64,000 bases of DNA from Thermoguttaceae bacterium (GTDB lineage Bacteria; Planctomycetota; Planctomycetia; Pirellulales; Thermoguttaceae): NCBI GenBank assembly GCA_017939795.1, contig JAGBAA010000143.1, forward strand, positions 62,001-126,000. Direction: 5' to 3'. Below the pieces are notes generated by a model. It did not search any database and had not been told where the DNA came from. It saw only the letters and a list, made by a program, of their open reading frames with translations. The position numbers and the translations under genes were made by a program. Of the stretch, positions 9,395-18,700 are shown one piece after another (within the stretch, counting starts at the first letter, position 1; every line of letters begins with the position of its first letter).

Positions 9395-10342
9395 TCAAAC
9401 CGACCCCGCCATTTTTTCCCATGAAAGCCGGACGAGTTCTTCCGGCGTGTACGTTTCGCAGTACTTCTGATTGAAGATCTCGAGCGAGAATGTGCCGCGG
9501 AAACCGATCTCATCCAGGATCCCGCAGATGAACGGGATCGGCGCTGTGCCGTCGCCGGGGAATACACGGTCGCCGTCGCTGAGTTTTTCCCGTTCGATGC
9601 CGGCCGGCCAGTCGTTCCAGTGGAAATTGCTCATCTGTGCACCGTTGAGCTGACGCAGGGACGCGAAATCGTTTCCGCCCCGGTACAGATGGTAGACGTC
9701 CAGAAGCAGCGATGCCTCCGGATGCCCCGTCTCTGTCGTGATCCAGACCGCATCCGAAAGTTTCGAAAGCGTGCAGCCCGGTCCCCAGATCTCCAGCTGC
9801 GGGTAGACGCCGTACTCGTCGCCGATCTCGAGGATCGCACGGTATCGATCCGCCAGCTCGGAGAGCGAAATGCCTTCCCGATTGTGGATCCCAGCCGGAG
9901 CAGCCGCAAAGTGCGTGCATCCAAGCGTCTTCATCTGCTCCATCCCGCGTCGCATTTCGGTCTGTGCCTGCTTTCGCTTTTCGTCATCCGGAAGTCCCCA
10001 ACCCCAAAAATTGATCCCGCCGACGATCCTCATCCCCAGATCGTCCAGACGGCTCCGTAAGTCGGTAAGTTTCCCCCCTTCTGCCAGAAACCGGTCCAGA
10101 TCGCGGAACCAGATCTCCAGATTCCGAAAACCGGCCGCGTGAGTGATGCGGATCTGTTCCAGAAGCGGAAGATCGTACCGGAGGATCGTCGCCGTATTGA
10201 ATGCGATGCGGTCAAGCCGCTCTTTGGAAGTTGGGAGCTTCGCGTTTTCCGGTGCGGAAAACCCCGTTTCCGGAATGCCTGCCCCCGCCAGAACGGCAAG
10301 TGCCAGGGAGGATGATTTCAGGAAGTTTCGTCGATTTTTCAT
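9395..10342 (-). CDS. Tat-exported sugar isomerase/epimerase-like TIM-barrel protein
   Basis: A 315-residue protein of the xylose-isomerase-like/AP-endonuclease 2 TIM-barrel fold. The N-terminus MKNRRNFLKSSSLALAVLAG is a twin-arginine signal (RR-x-F-L-K), so the protein is exported folded, likely with a metal bound. Metal-ligand-like residues appear in QLEIWGPG, LLLDVYHLYRGG, SNFHWNDWP and FSLEIFNQ, the Glu/Asp/His/Glu order typical of this fold. Exported members of this family are abundant in planctomycetes and are generally annotated as sugar phosphate isomerases; an exported protein is unlikely to act on sugar phosphates, so the substrate is unknown. An AGGAT sequence precedes the start. 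Confidence 0.85.
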   Translation of the reverse strand: MKNRRNFLKSSSLALAVLAGAGIPETGFSAPENAKLPTSKERLDRIAFNTATILRYDLPLLEQIRITHAAGFRNLEIWFRDLDRFLAEGGKLTDLRSRLDDLGMRIVGGINFWGWGLPDDEKRKQAQTEMRRGMEQMKTLGCTHFAAAPAGIHNREGISLSELADRYRAILEIGDEYGVYPQLEIWGPGCTLSKLSDAVWITTETGHPEASLLLDVYHLYRGGNDFASLRQLNGAQMSNFHWNDWPAGIEREKLSDGDRVFPGDGTAPIPFICGILDEIGFRGTFSLEIFNQKYCETYTPEELVRLSWEKMAGSV

Positions 10343-10505
10343 AAAATTTTGATCCTGCGGTAAATGTTTCGTTGACGTAAGGAACGGCCCGTTTTGCTTT
10401 TCGGTCTGCTTTCCTGCTCGGTCTATCCAAGTTTAGCATAAAATCACCCTTTTGCCTAGCCCCCCTCCCTGGAGAGGCGGCTCACGGCCGCCGAGAGGGA
10501 GTCCG

Positions 10506-10590
10506 GGGACTTTTGAAGGGGTACTTTTTCTGAAACCTTCACCAACTCCCGGCGAATGCGTGGACGCGTACTCTGAAAACGGAGCGGCAG
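10506..10590 (+). repeat. Dispersed intergenic module R2, copy 1
   Basis: The segment from GGGGACTTTTGAA through ACGGAGCGGCAG aligns with 34840-34935 (same orientation) and 21252-21345 (opposite orientation). Shared landmarks are a GGACTTTTGAA-like start, an ACC(A)ACTCCCGG core and CTCTGAAAACGGAGCGGC. Confidence 0.65.
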
Positions 10591-10805
10591 ACTGAAGGTC
10601 TGACGAGTGGCTGGGAAAACTCTTCGAAAATCTCGAGTATTCAAAAAGGATGCCTCCCGATCCTCTTTTGTGTCCTCAGCAAAACCATTGCGCCTCGGAA
10701 CGAAAATGGGATCTGCGTGAATTTCAAAACTGGCGCAGGGCGTCCTTTGGGTGTGGAGTTCGTAAAAAACGCAACGAAACCCTTCCACAGCCTCTGACGG
10801 TCCCC
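10581..10805 (+). repeat. Dispersed intergenic module R1, copy 1 (about 225 bp)
   Basis: Aligns end to end with 38622-38845 in the opposite orientation, at roughly 92% identity by my hand alignment with about 17 differences. Landmarks are GGAGCGGCAGACTGAAGG, CTCGAGTATTCAAAAA, GTGTCCTCAGCAAAACC and GGCGCAGGGCGTCCTTTGGG. It contains a short inverted repeat, CAGAC and GTCTG. Confidence 0.85.
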
Positions 10806-10933
10806 CGAGCGCATACCGATTTAAGTTCACAAAATTTCAGGAGATCTCCTGCGAAATATCGCAAAGCCATGTGTAAGCGTTGAAATTTTGCGAGGATTTC
10901 AGATTCTTTTTGCGTTTTTTTGTGAGAAAACCC

Positions 10934-10962
10934 TTGCGCAGAAATGGAAAATGTGGTATATT
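10934..10962 (+). promoter_or_regulatory. Promoter for the OppD-type ATPase gene
   Basis: CCC directly followed by TTGCGC (10934-10939), a 17-bp spacer, then TATATT (10957-10962) preceded by TGG. It lies 43 bases before the ATG at 11006. Confidence 0.65.
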
Positions 10963-11005
10963 TGGGCAAGTTTGAAAATTTGAAAACCTGTCCGCTGGTA
11001 AAAAT

Positions 11006-12004
11006 ATGAACGAAACACTGCTCGAAATTCGGAATCTGCACACGGCATTTTTTACGGATGAAGGAACGGCGCAGGCCGTGAATGACGTCTCCTTCACGAT
11101 CCCGCGCGGAAAGACCGTGGGTGTCGTAGGAGAGAGCGGCTGCGGAAAATCCGTGACCGCCATGTCTGCGATGGGGCTGATCCTGCCTCCAGGGAAAGTC
11201 ACCGGCGGCGAGATCCTTTTTCATGAAAAAGATGGAAATACGGTCGACTTTCTGAAGCTCTCCGAGCCGGAAATGCGGAAATATCGCGGCGGAAAGATCG
11301 CAATGATCTTTCAGGAGCCCATGTCGTCGCTGAACCCCATTTTCAAGATCGGAAATCAGATCGCCGAGGCCGTTCAGCTCCATACGCCGGATATTTCCCA
11401 GAAGGAAGCTCTGGAACGTGCGGTGGAGATGCTCCGAAAGGTGCGCATCCCGGAACCGGAACTCCGTGCAAAAGACTACCCGCACAATTTCTCCGGCGGT
11501 ATGCGTCAGCGTGCGATGATCGCGATGGCTCTGTCGTGCAATCCGGAACTTCTCATCGCGGACGAACCGACGACGGCACTGGACGTCACGATTCAGGCGC
11601 AGATCCTGGAATTGCTCAACGAGCTGAAGCACACTTTCGGCATGTCGATCATGATGATCACGCACGACCTTGGCGTCGTTTCGGAAATGTCGGACGAAGT
11701 CGTCGTCATGTATGCGTCAAAAGTCGTGGAAAAAGCGGACGCGAAGACGCTGTTTTCAAATCCGACACACCCATACACGCTCGGTCTGCTTGCTTCCCGC
11801 CCGGAACTTGGAAACGTCAGCGCGACCGAACGGCGTGAACTCTATTCCATCCCCGGCATGGTCCCCAGCCCGCTTTGTTTCCCGTCCGGATGCAAATTTC
11901 ACCCGAGATGCCCGCAGTGCAAGGCGATCTGCCGGACTCAGGAACCGGAACTCGTTTCCATCGAGCCTGGACACGAAGTGCGCTGCCATTTCGCGAAAAA
12001 GTAG
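11006..12004 (+). CDS. Oligopeptide/dipeptide ABC transporter ATP-binding protein (OppD/DppD type)
   Basis: A 332-residue ATPase subunit that would power a peptide importer at the inner face of the cytoplasmic membrane. Walker A is GESGCGKSV, the signature motif FSGGMRQR, Walker B LLIADEPTTALD and the switch His in MMITHDLG. The C-terminal oligopeptide-transporter extension is present, with its Cys-containing FHPRCPQCKAICRTQEPE. No permease or second ATPase gene adjoins it, and it has its own promoter and terminator, so the rest of the transporter is encoded elsewhere. There is no obvious Shine-Dalgarno before the ATG. The binding-protein gene at 4958 is a possible partner, but this is only inferred. 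Confidence 0.92.
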   Translation: MNETLLEIRNLHTAFFTDEGTAQAVNDVSFTIPRGKTVGVVGESGCGKSVTAMSAMGLILPPGKVTGGEILFHEKDGNTVDFLKLSEPEMRKYRGGKIAMIFQEPMSSLNPIFKIGNQIAEAVQLHTPDISQKEALERAVEMLRKVRIPEPELRAKDYPHNFSGGMRQRAMIAMALSCNPELLIADEPTTALDVTIQAQILELLNELKHTFGMSIMMITHDLGVVSEMSDEVVVMYASKVVEKADAKTLFSNPTHPYTLGLLASRPELGNVSATERRELYSIPGMVPSPLCFPSGCKFHPRCPQCKAICRTQEPELVSIEPGHEVRCHFAKK

Positions 12005-12056
12005 GTCCATCCGTCAACAGCATACCGATCGCCGGAAACGCGATTTCAAATTTTCG

Positions 12057-12082
12057 CCTCCCTTCTCAAGGGAGGTTTTTTT
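12057..12082 (+). terminator. Rho-independent terminator of the OppD-type gene
   Basis: CCTCCCTT (12057-12064), 3-base loop, AAGGGAGG (12068-12075), then seven T. It begins 53 bases after the stop codon. Confidence 0.88.
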
Positions 12083-12247
12083 GCGGCTTTTTTTATGGTT
12101 CATTCTGTATTTATGGTTCATTCTGTAACTGCGTATCGATTTCATCGCTGAGGCACGGAATATCCGCAGAAACACACTGAAAGGGAACACGAAAAGCACA
12201 AAAATTCAAAAAACACAAAACATCAAAAAGTTCTTGAAGAGGGCGTC

Positions 12248-12283
12248 TGAGGGAGAAACAACTTTCAATATGTTTCTCCCTCA
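12248..12283. repeat. Perfect 13-bp hairpin in a repeated module (R3)
   Basis: TGAGGGAGAAACA and TGTTTCTCCCTCA flank a 10-base loop. No T run follows on either strand, so it is not an ordinary terminator. The surrounding sequence, from AACATCAAAAAG at about 12222, resembles 39662-39727. Confidence 0.6.
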
Positions 12284-12675
12284 CGGCAATTCATGACATG
12301 ACGGGCAGGCTGCGTTTCGCTGTCAGTCGTACGGACCTCCATGGTCGAAATCAGGATCGAAGGAGAGTTGCCCCTGGAGTTGAATTTTCTAAATTTTCAA
12401 TTATTTCGTGAAATTTACACCTCTTTATGAATTTTGTGTCAAAACTTTTCTATCTCTCGCATTTTATCCTTCTTAACAATTTTTGAATGGAAATCTCTTC
12501 CAGTTTGGTTTAATTTACTTTTTTGTGTGCTTTGCGTATCTTTTCTATTTTTTACATATTGAATATTTTGTTTATTTTTAGACATTTTAATTTTAAATAT
12601 CCCCCAATATGCTTAGTTTTTTTTGTTTTTTTGCAGAAAATACATGAATTTTTGAAAAAAAGCTAAAGTTTGCCC

Positions 12676-12703
12676 TTGATGGATTCTGCAAAAACGCTAC
12701 AAT
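12676..12703 (+). promoter_or_regulatory. Promoter for the giant surface protein
   Basis: CCC then TTGATG (12676-12681), 16 bp, TACAAT (12698-12703). It lies 55 bases before the ATG at 12758. Confidence 0.55.
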
Positions 12704-12757
12704 GCGCATTACCGATACAGTCGTTTTGTTCGATGCACTTTAAAAAAGGAGTTTTAA

Positions 12758-15700
12758 ATGACACTCACCTCCAAAATGAACCTGAACAACAAATCGCTTC
12801 AGTCCCTCAAACGTTCCCTGCGCATGGAAGCGCTGGAAACGCGCCAGATGCTTTCGGCAGTCAGTCCGTTCGCAAATGCGCAGCCGGTGGAAGAAGCGGA
12901 TTCTGCATACGTCACCGACCTTCAGCCGACAGGCGCGTATACGGAGACGCCGTGGGATAATCCGTTTGACGCCTTTGCCTACTGGGACAAAGTCTACCAG
13001 GACGACCTGAAAGTCAACACGGGCGAAGACATTGCAGCGGGTGCATGCGGTGAGGGAGTCATTTCTTTCCGCGACGCGCTGGCGAAAGCCGAGCCGGTCG
13101 AAAAAGTCACCGTGGAAGGCACGACGGCCATCAATCTGAATTCCGACGTCACCATCACCGGTTCCAAAGCGATGGAACTCAACGGCGTTCCGTTTGTCGG
13201 TGCCGAAGTGGCGGAAGGTGAAGAGCCGATCAGCATCAACATCGAAAACGCGAAGGCGTTCCTTCAGGAAGTCAGCTTCCAGAACGTGAACCTCAAGATC
13301 GACGCCAATTCGGAAGTTTCGATCTACACTGACGACGATACCCTCATGATCAACGGCGAGGAAGTCGAAATCAAGAGCGCGTTCCGTGAAGTCGACGGCG
13401 AACAGGTCGAATACAAACTGCCTTTCCGCATGGTGAACGGCACGGTCCTCGAAGATGAAAAATTTGACTGGTATACTCCGGGCGATGTCGACATGACGTA
13501 CGTTCTGGAGACCGCCGAAGATTTCGCCGCCTTCACCGAACTGGTCGAAATGGGTGCGGATTTTGACGGTCTCACCGTGAAACTCGGCGCGGACCTCGAT
13601 CTTGAAGGTCTGGACATTTCGGCGATCTGCTCGGAAGACAGCGGATTCCTCGGTACGCTCGTGAGCCAGGATCACGTGATCTCCAACGCGGTGATCGACA
13701 TTGATTCGCTGGAAGACCTGAATGCGTTCCTGGCGATGGCTGCGGATGGCGTGAAATTTGAAAACACGACGCTGAACCTTGGCGCGGACCTCAATGCGGA
13801 AAATGAATTCGAGCTTCCGGAAGGTGTCCGCATCGACACGAACGGATTCAATTTCCGCGCGAAGATCTCCTCCAAAAACGATTTCTCGATCGACGACACG
13901 ACGCTGGGTGCTTCGGAAGAAGCCCTCACCATTGAAGCTGCGGACGGCACGGTCACGGTTTTCGTGACGACGGGCAGCGATACCGTGAGCACGGAAGACG
14001 GCGTCACCTCCCTGCGTGAAGCCCTCGCGGTCGTTCCGGAAAATGCGGAGATCGCGTTCGACGAAAGCATTGACTACATCACCATCGGCGACGGTGTTCT
14101 GGACGGCGCGGGCCATACGCTCACGGGAGTCGACGTGAATTTCGACGGCGATTCTGGCACGATCTCCGGATTCGTGTTTGACGGCGTTTCGGTCGAAAAC
14201 TGGGATGGAAGTCTGATCATCGCGGACACGACGTTCACGGGCGACTATTCCGACGCCGGTTTCGTGGTGGAAAACTGGGGTGAAATGATCCTCGAAAACG
14301 TCAGCTTCACCGACATTTTCGCCGACATCGACCTGACGGAAGACGAATGGTACGGAATGGACGGATACCGCGGATACGCTATGGATCAGAAGGCGGAAGA
14401 CTCCGTGAATTCCTTCATCGTCATCGACAACTGGGGCGATATGGAAGTCAAGGGCGTTGAGATCACCGGCACGGACATGACTTTCACGACGGACCGCCTC
14501 AACAATTTTACTGAGCTGGATCTCATCGCGAACAACGTCCGCTCCTCGATGTCGATCGACGGACTGCTCGCTGCTGAAAATACGCTGAATGCCGAAACGA
14601 ACCGCGGCGACATCTCCGCGTTCCTGTACGGCGTGCGCAATGAAGGCATCATGGACGGCGCAAACATCATCATGTTCGGAAATGCCGTCTCCACCGCGTG
14701 GGATACCCGCTTCGCCGACATTGAAGAAAACATGGAAGAAGGCGTTTACGGCATCGCAACCTACATTAAGGACGTCCAGCTGACCAACGTCACCATGCTG
14801 GAAAAACTCTACGGCTACCGCGCCGATTTCTACATGGCGAACAGCATTTACTCCAGCGCCAACACCGAATTTGAACGCGGGTTCCTCGTGAATGCGGAAA
14901 TCGACGGCACGGCCGCCCCGAATCTGGATTTCGCGGCTCTTGCGGACCTGGAAGCCATCTTCCCGTTCTTCGATGCCGAGACGAACACGTTCGAGCTGAA
15001 CGCGGACGGCGAATACGATCTCCGCATGTGGCTCGACTCCGAGATCGTCGATGCCGGAAACAATGACTTTTCTGCCGGCCTGACGGTGGACGTCCTTGGA
15101 AACAATCGATTCAACAATAATATCGTGGACCTCGGTGCGGTCGAATCCAACGCGCAGAAACTGACGGTCGACGGACTCGTCGCGACTCCGGATGGAACCG
15201 ACACGGCGATCCTGACGTGGCGCGAATCGGCAAACGCTTCCGGTTACGTTCTCCGCTACTATACCGGCACGGAAGCGAAAGATTCCATCGCCGATAACGA
15301 ATGGACCGAAACCATCGTGGACGGTCTGGAAGACCTCCAGCACATCGTTGACGGTCTTGACCCCCGCACGTGGGTCGCGTTCCAGGTCATGGCTCTGGGC
15401 GACAATCTGAGCTGGATCGACTCCGATTGGTCCGAAACCGCGTCCTGCTGGACGAAATCTCCGTTCCCGGCTCCGGTGCTCGTTCCGTCTCTGGAAAGCC
15501 CGCTGGCGATCGACCTTGCGTGGCCGCTGGTTCCGGGTGCGTCCGAGTCCGTTAGCGACGTTCCGTACACGCTGGAATTCTGCATCGGTACCATGGAAGA
15601 TCTGGAAGCCGGCAAAGAATTCACTTGGACGGCTCTCCCGAACGCGTACTCTCTCGGCGGACACTACGGCTCATTCCTCATTTCGGAAGCCTTGGACGGC

Positions 15701-18700
15701 ATCGATCTTGAATACAGCACGACGTATCTCTTCCGCGTGAAGGTCAACGGCGTTGGTGAATTCGTCGATTCCGAATGGTCCTACGCTGAAAAGAAGACCG
15801 GCGCGAAACTCGAAGCTCCTGCTCTGAAAGAGGGCGAACGCACCGACTCCGCCATCACGGTCACCTGGAATGACACGACCAACCGTCCCAGCCAGGTCAA
15901 AGCCTACAAAGTGCAGTACCGCGAAGCCGGTTCGGAAAAATGGATCGATCTGGAAGTTCCGGCCGGAGCCGATGTCGATTCGATCACTGCGGAAAATCTG
16001 AAATCCGATACGAGCTACGAATTCCGCATCATGGTCACCGGACAGAAGGTCTACAATCAGGCGGACCAGATGGCCGACGACTCCGAATGGTCCGACATCT
16101 TCACGTTCAAGACGAAAGTCAAACTTAACGAGCCGGAAGTCACTGCCTCCGCCAATAGTTCCAGCAAGATCACCGTTATGTGGACCGACGTCGAAAACGA
16201 AGCCGGCTATCGCGTCACGGTCAAGGATGCTGACGGAAACGTCGTCGCTGAATCGGATGATATTGCCGCCGACATCACCAGCGTCGAATTCTCCGGTCTG
16301 AACGCCGACACGACGTATACGGTCGAAGTCGTCGCAGTCGGCACGGGCGAATACCTCGATTCCGAATCCGGCACCGACAACGTCAAGACCTGGATCAAGC
16401 TCACCGCGCCGGTCATGACGCAGGACAGCAACTCCGAAACGCACGTCACCATGACGTGGGAAGCGGTCCAGAACAGCACGGATTACGAGGTCATGTACAG
16501 CTTGACCGGTCCGGATGCCGATGATTTTGAACTGATCGACGAAAATGGTCTGACCATCACGATCACCGAAGACGGTGTCGAGATCGAAAACCTCGATGAA
16601 GTCCGTCAGATCTGGTTTAAGATCCGCGCACTGGGTCAGGACGGCGTTTCCGAAGATTCCGAATGGAGCACGGTCTACGTCGGCAGCACGAAGGGCAAAC
16701 TCGTCTTCTCCGAAAACGGCCTGAAAGCCGAGGGAACCAGTACCAGCACCATCCAGCTCACGTGGGATGCCGTCGCGGGTGCTCAGTCCTACATGATCAG
16801 CTACAAAACAGGGAACGGCAATGAGCAGTGGATCACGGTCGACGATCCGGAAGCCACGACGACTACGATTTCCGGTCTCGACGACGATACGCTCTACGAC
16901 GTGACCATTCAGGCCATGGGCGACGGCGTGAACACGGTCAGCTCGGAAGTCATTGCAGCCTCCGCGGCCACGTGGCTCCAGCTTGCCGCTCCGTCCCTCA
17001 CGATCGACCGTGACGCGATCACCGACACGACGATCTCCGGTTCGTTCAACGCCATTGATTTCGCGACCGGCTACGTTGTGGAATTCAGTGCCGACGGCGG
17101 CCAGACTTGGACGAAAGCCGACGTAGATGCCGAAGCCCTCACGTTCACCGCGAACGTCGCCCCGAACACGACCTACGTTTTCCGCGTCATGGCGGAAGGT
17201 TCCGCTCCGGCTGAAGTGAAGGTCGGTGAAGTCTCCAAGATCTCCGTCGATTCCGAATGGAACCAGTACGGCGACCGCGTCACCTCAACGCTGACTCTCG
17301 CAGTGCCGGAAATCGAAGCGGAAGTTGCGGACACGCAGAAGAGCGTCACGCTGACTTGGACGGCCGTTGAAAACGCTGCGGGTTATTGGCTCGTCGTCAT
17401 GGATGCTTCTGGGAAGGAAATCTTCGCGGGTAACGTCGACGACACGACGAAAGTCCTCGACATCGATCCGAACCGTCAGTACACTGCGACGGTCAAGGCA
17501 CTTGGAAACGGCGACAATATCAAGGATTCTGCCGAAGATTCCTGCGATTTCGAGACGAAGAAGATCGCGATGGGAGCCATCGATCTGAACGCGGAATTCG
17601 ACGGATCGAACGATTCCATCAACCTGAATTGGAATGCCGTGGAAGGTGCCGCCAGCTACACGCTGAAGTACCAGAAGGCCGGCGAAGAAGGCTGGACGAC
17701 GGTGGAACTCGGTGCGGACGTAACGTCCTGGACGCTGACCAAAGCGGATCTGGAATACAAAACGACGTACAATTTCGAGATCATCGCGAACGCCTCAGCC
17801 GACTACACCGGCACTCCGACCGACACCGCGATGGTTGAAGTTCCTGCCCAGATCGAAATGACGGCCGTCATTCTGCGCAATCCGAGCGCTGCGGGCACCG
17901 ACACGATCCCGACCACGGAGAAATGGGTCGATGAATGGACGAACGTTTTCCTCGAAGTCTGGGTGGAAGACACCACGGCTCTGGTGGAAGGCCGCGTCGT
18001 TGAATTCTCGCTGACGATCGATCCGATGTACGACGTGAAGCTGGTGGACAATTGTGCGGGCGTCCAGATCGAAAAACAGAATGACGGTTCGTGGAAAGTC
18101 ACGGTGGAAAGCGGCGACGGCATCGAAAGTCCGGCCCGTCTGGCCTGCTTCAAACTCACCGTCAACACGGAGAACGGTGTCAGCTGGGAGACCCAGAAGA
18201 ATACTGAGGCCTTTAAGTTCAAGGGCGAAGCGATCGGAACAACGGTCTACGCGGTTCCTGGCGACATGAATGACGACGGAGCGATCACCATGACGCAGAA
18301 TCAGGCTGACGACGCTCGATTCGATGACGAACTTGGCAAAGAGTACAGCTGGGCCGACTTCGACCATGACGGCGACGTGGACCTCTACGACCGTCAGTGG
18401 ATGCTCGACAATAACCAGAGCCAAGTCTGGTACGATGCGGTCATCAAGTACACGGATGATGCGAAAGTTAATGGTCCGTTCATGCACTCTCCGGTCGCTG
18501 GTGCGGATGCCGGACTGAAATCGACGGCCGGCGTGAAGTTCGCGATGCAGGAAATGCCGGAAGCCCGCGTTTTCGAGATCGCCGCTGATGATCGCGAAGA
18601 AGTGACGGTCAAACCGCTGGCGGTCGACGAAGCCGATCCGATCCCGGTCGTGAAAGACATCAACACGCTGAGCGGAAACGGAAAAGTGAAGGAAGAAGCC

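Larger units (their letters stand above)
10343..11005. other. Intergenic stretch made largely of dispersed repeat modules
   Basis: No convincing gene is present. Positions 10506-10590 and 10581-10805 match other intergenic places in this window (described as repeats). A promoter for the following ABC gene lies at 10934-10962. Open frames here, such as one at 10456-10830 on the minus strand, are read from repeat DNA. Confidence 0.7.
12005..12757. other. Long AT-rich intergenic region
   Basis: No gene is seen. It holds a terminator (12057-12082), two copies of TATGGTTCATTCTGTA near 12093-12128, a 13-bp perfect hairpin (12248-12283) within a module shared with 39662-39727, and a stretch at about 12321-12365 resembling 28250-28300. 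About 300 bases of very AT-rich DNA lead up to the promoter at 12676. Confidence 0.6.

Noticed and set aside
10456-10830. A 124-codon minus-strand frame similar to a frame at 38452-38778 and one at 38613-38909
   Set aside because: Similarity is at DNA level over non-coding repeat modules; frames differ in sense and are not kept in the degenerate copies, and no start signals are seen.
12740-15664. A 974-codon open frame on the minus strand opposite the giant surface protein
   Set aside because: The plus-strand frame has a Shine-Dalgarno, promoter, signature N-terminus and repeat domains. The antisense frame is Arg/Val/His-rich with no family features; codon bias of the real gene keeps it open.
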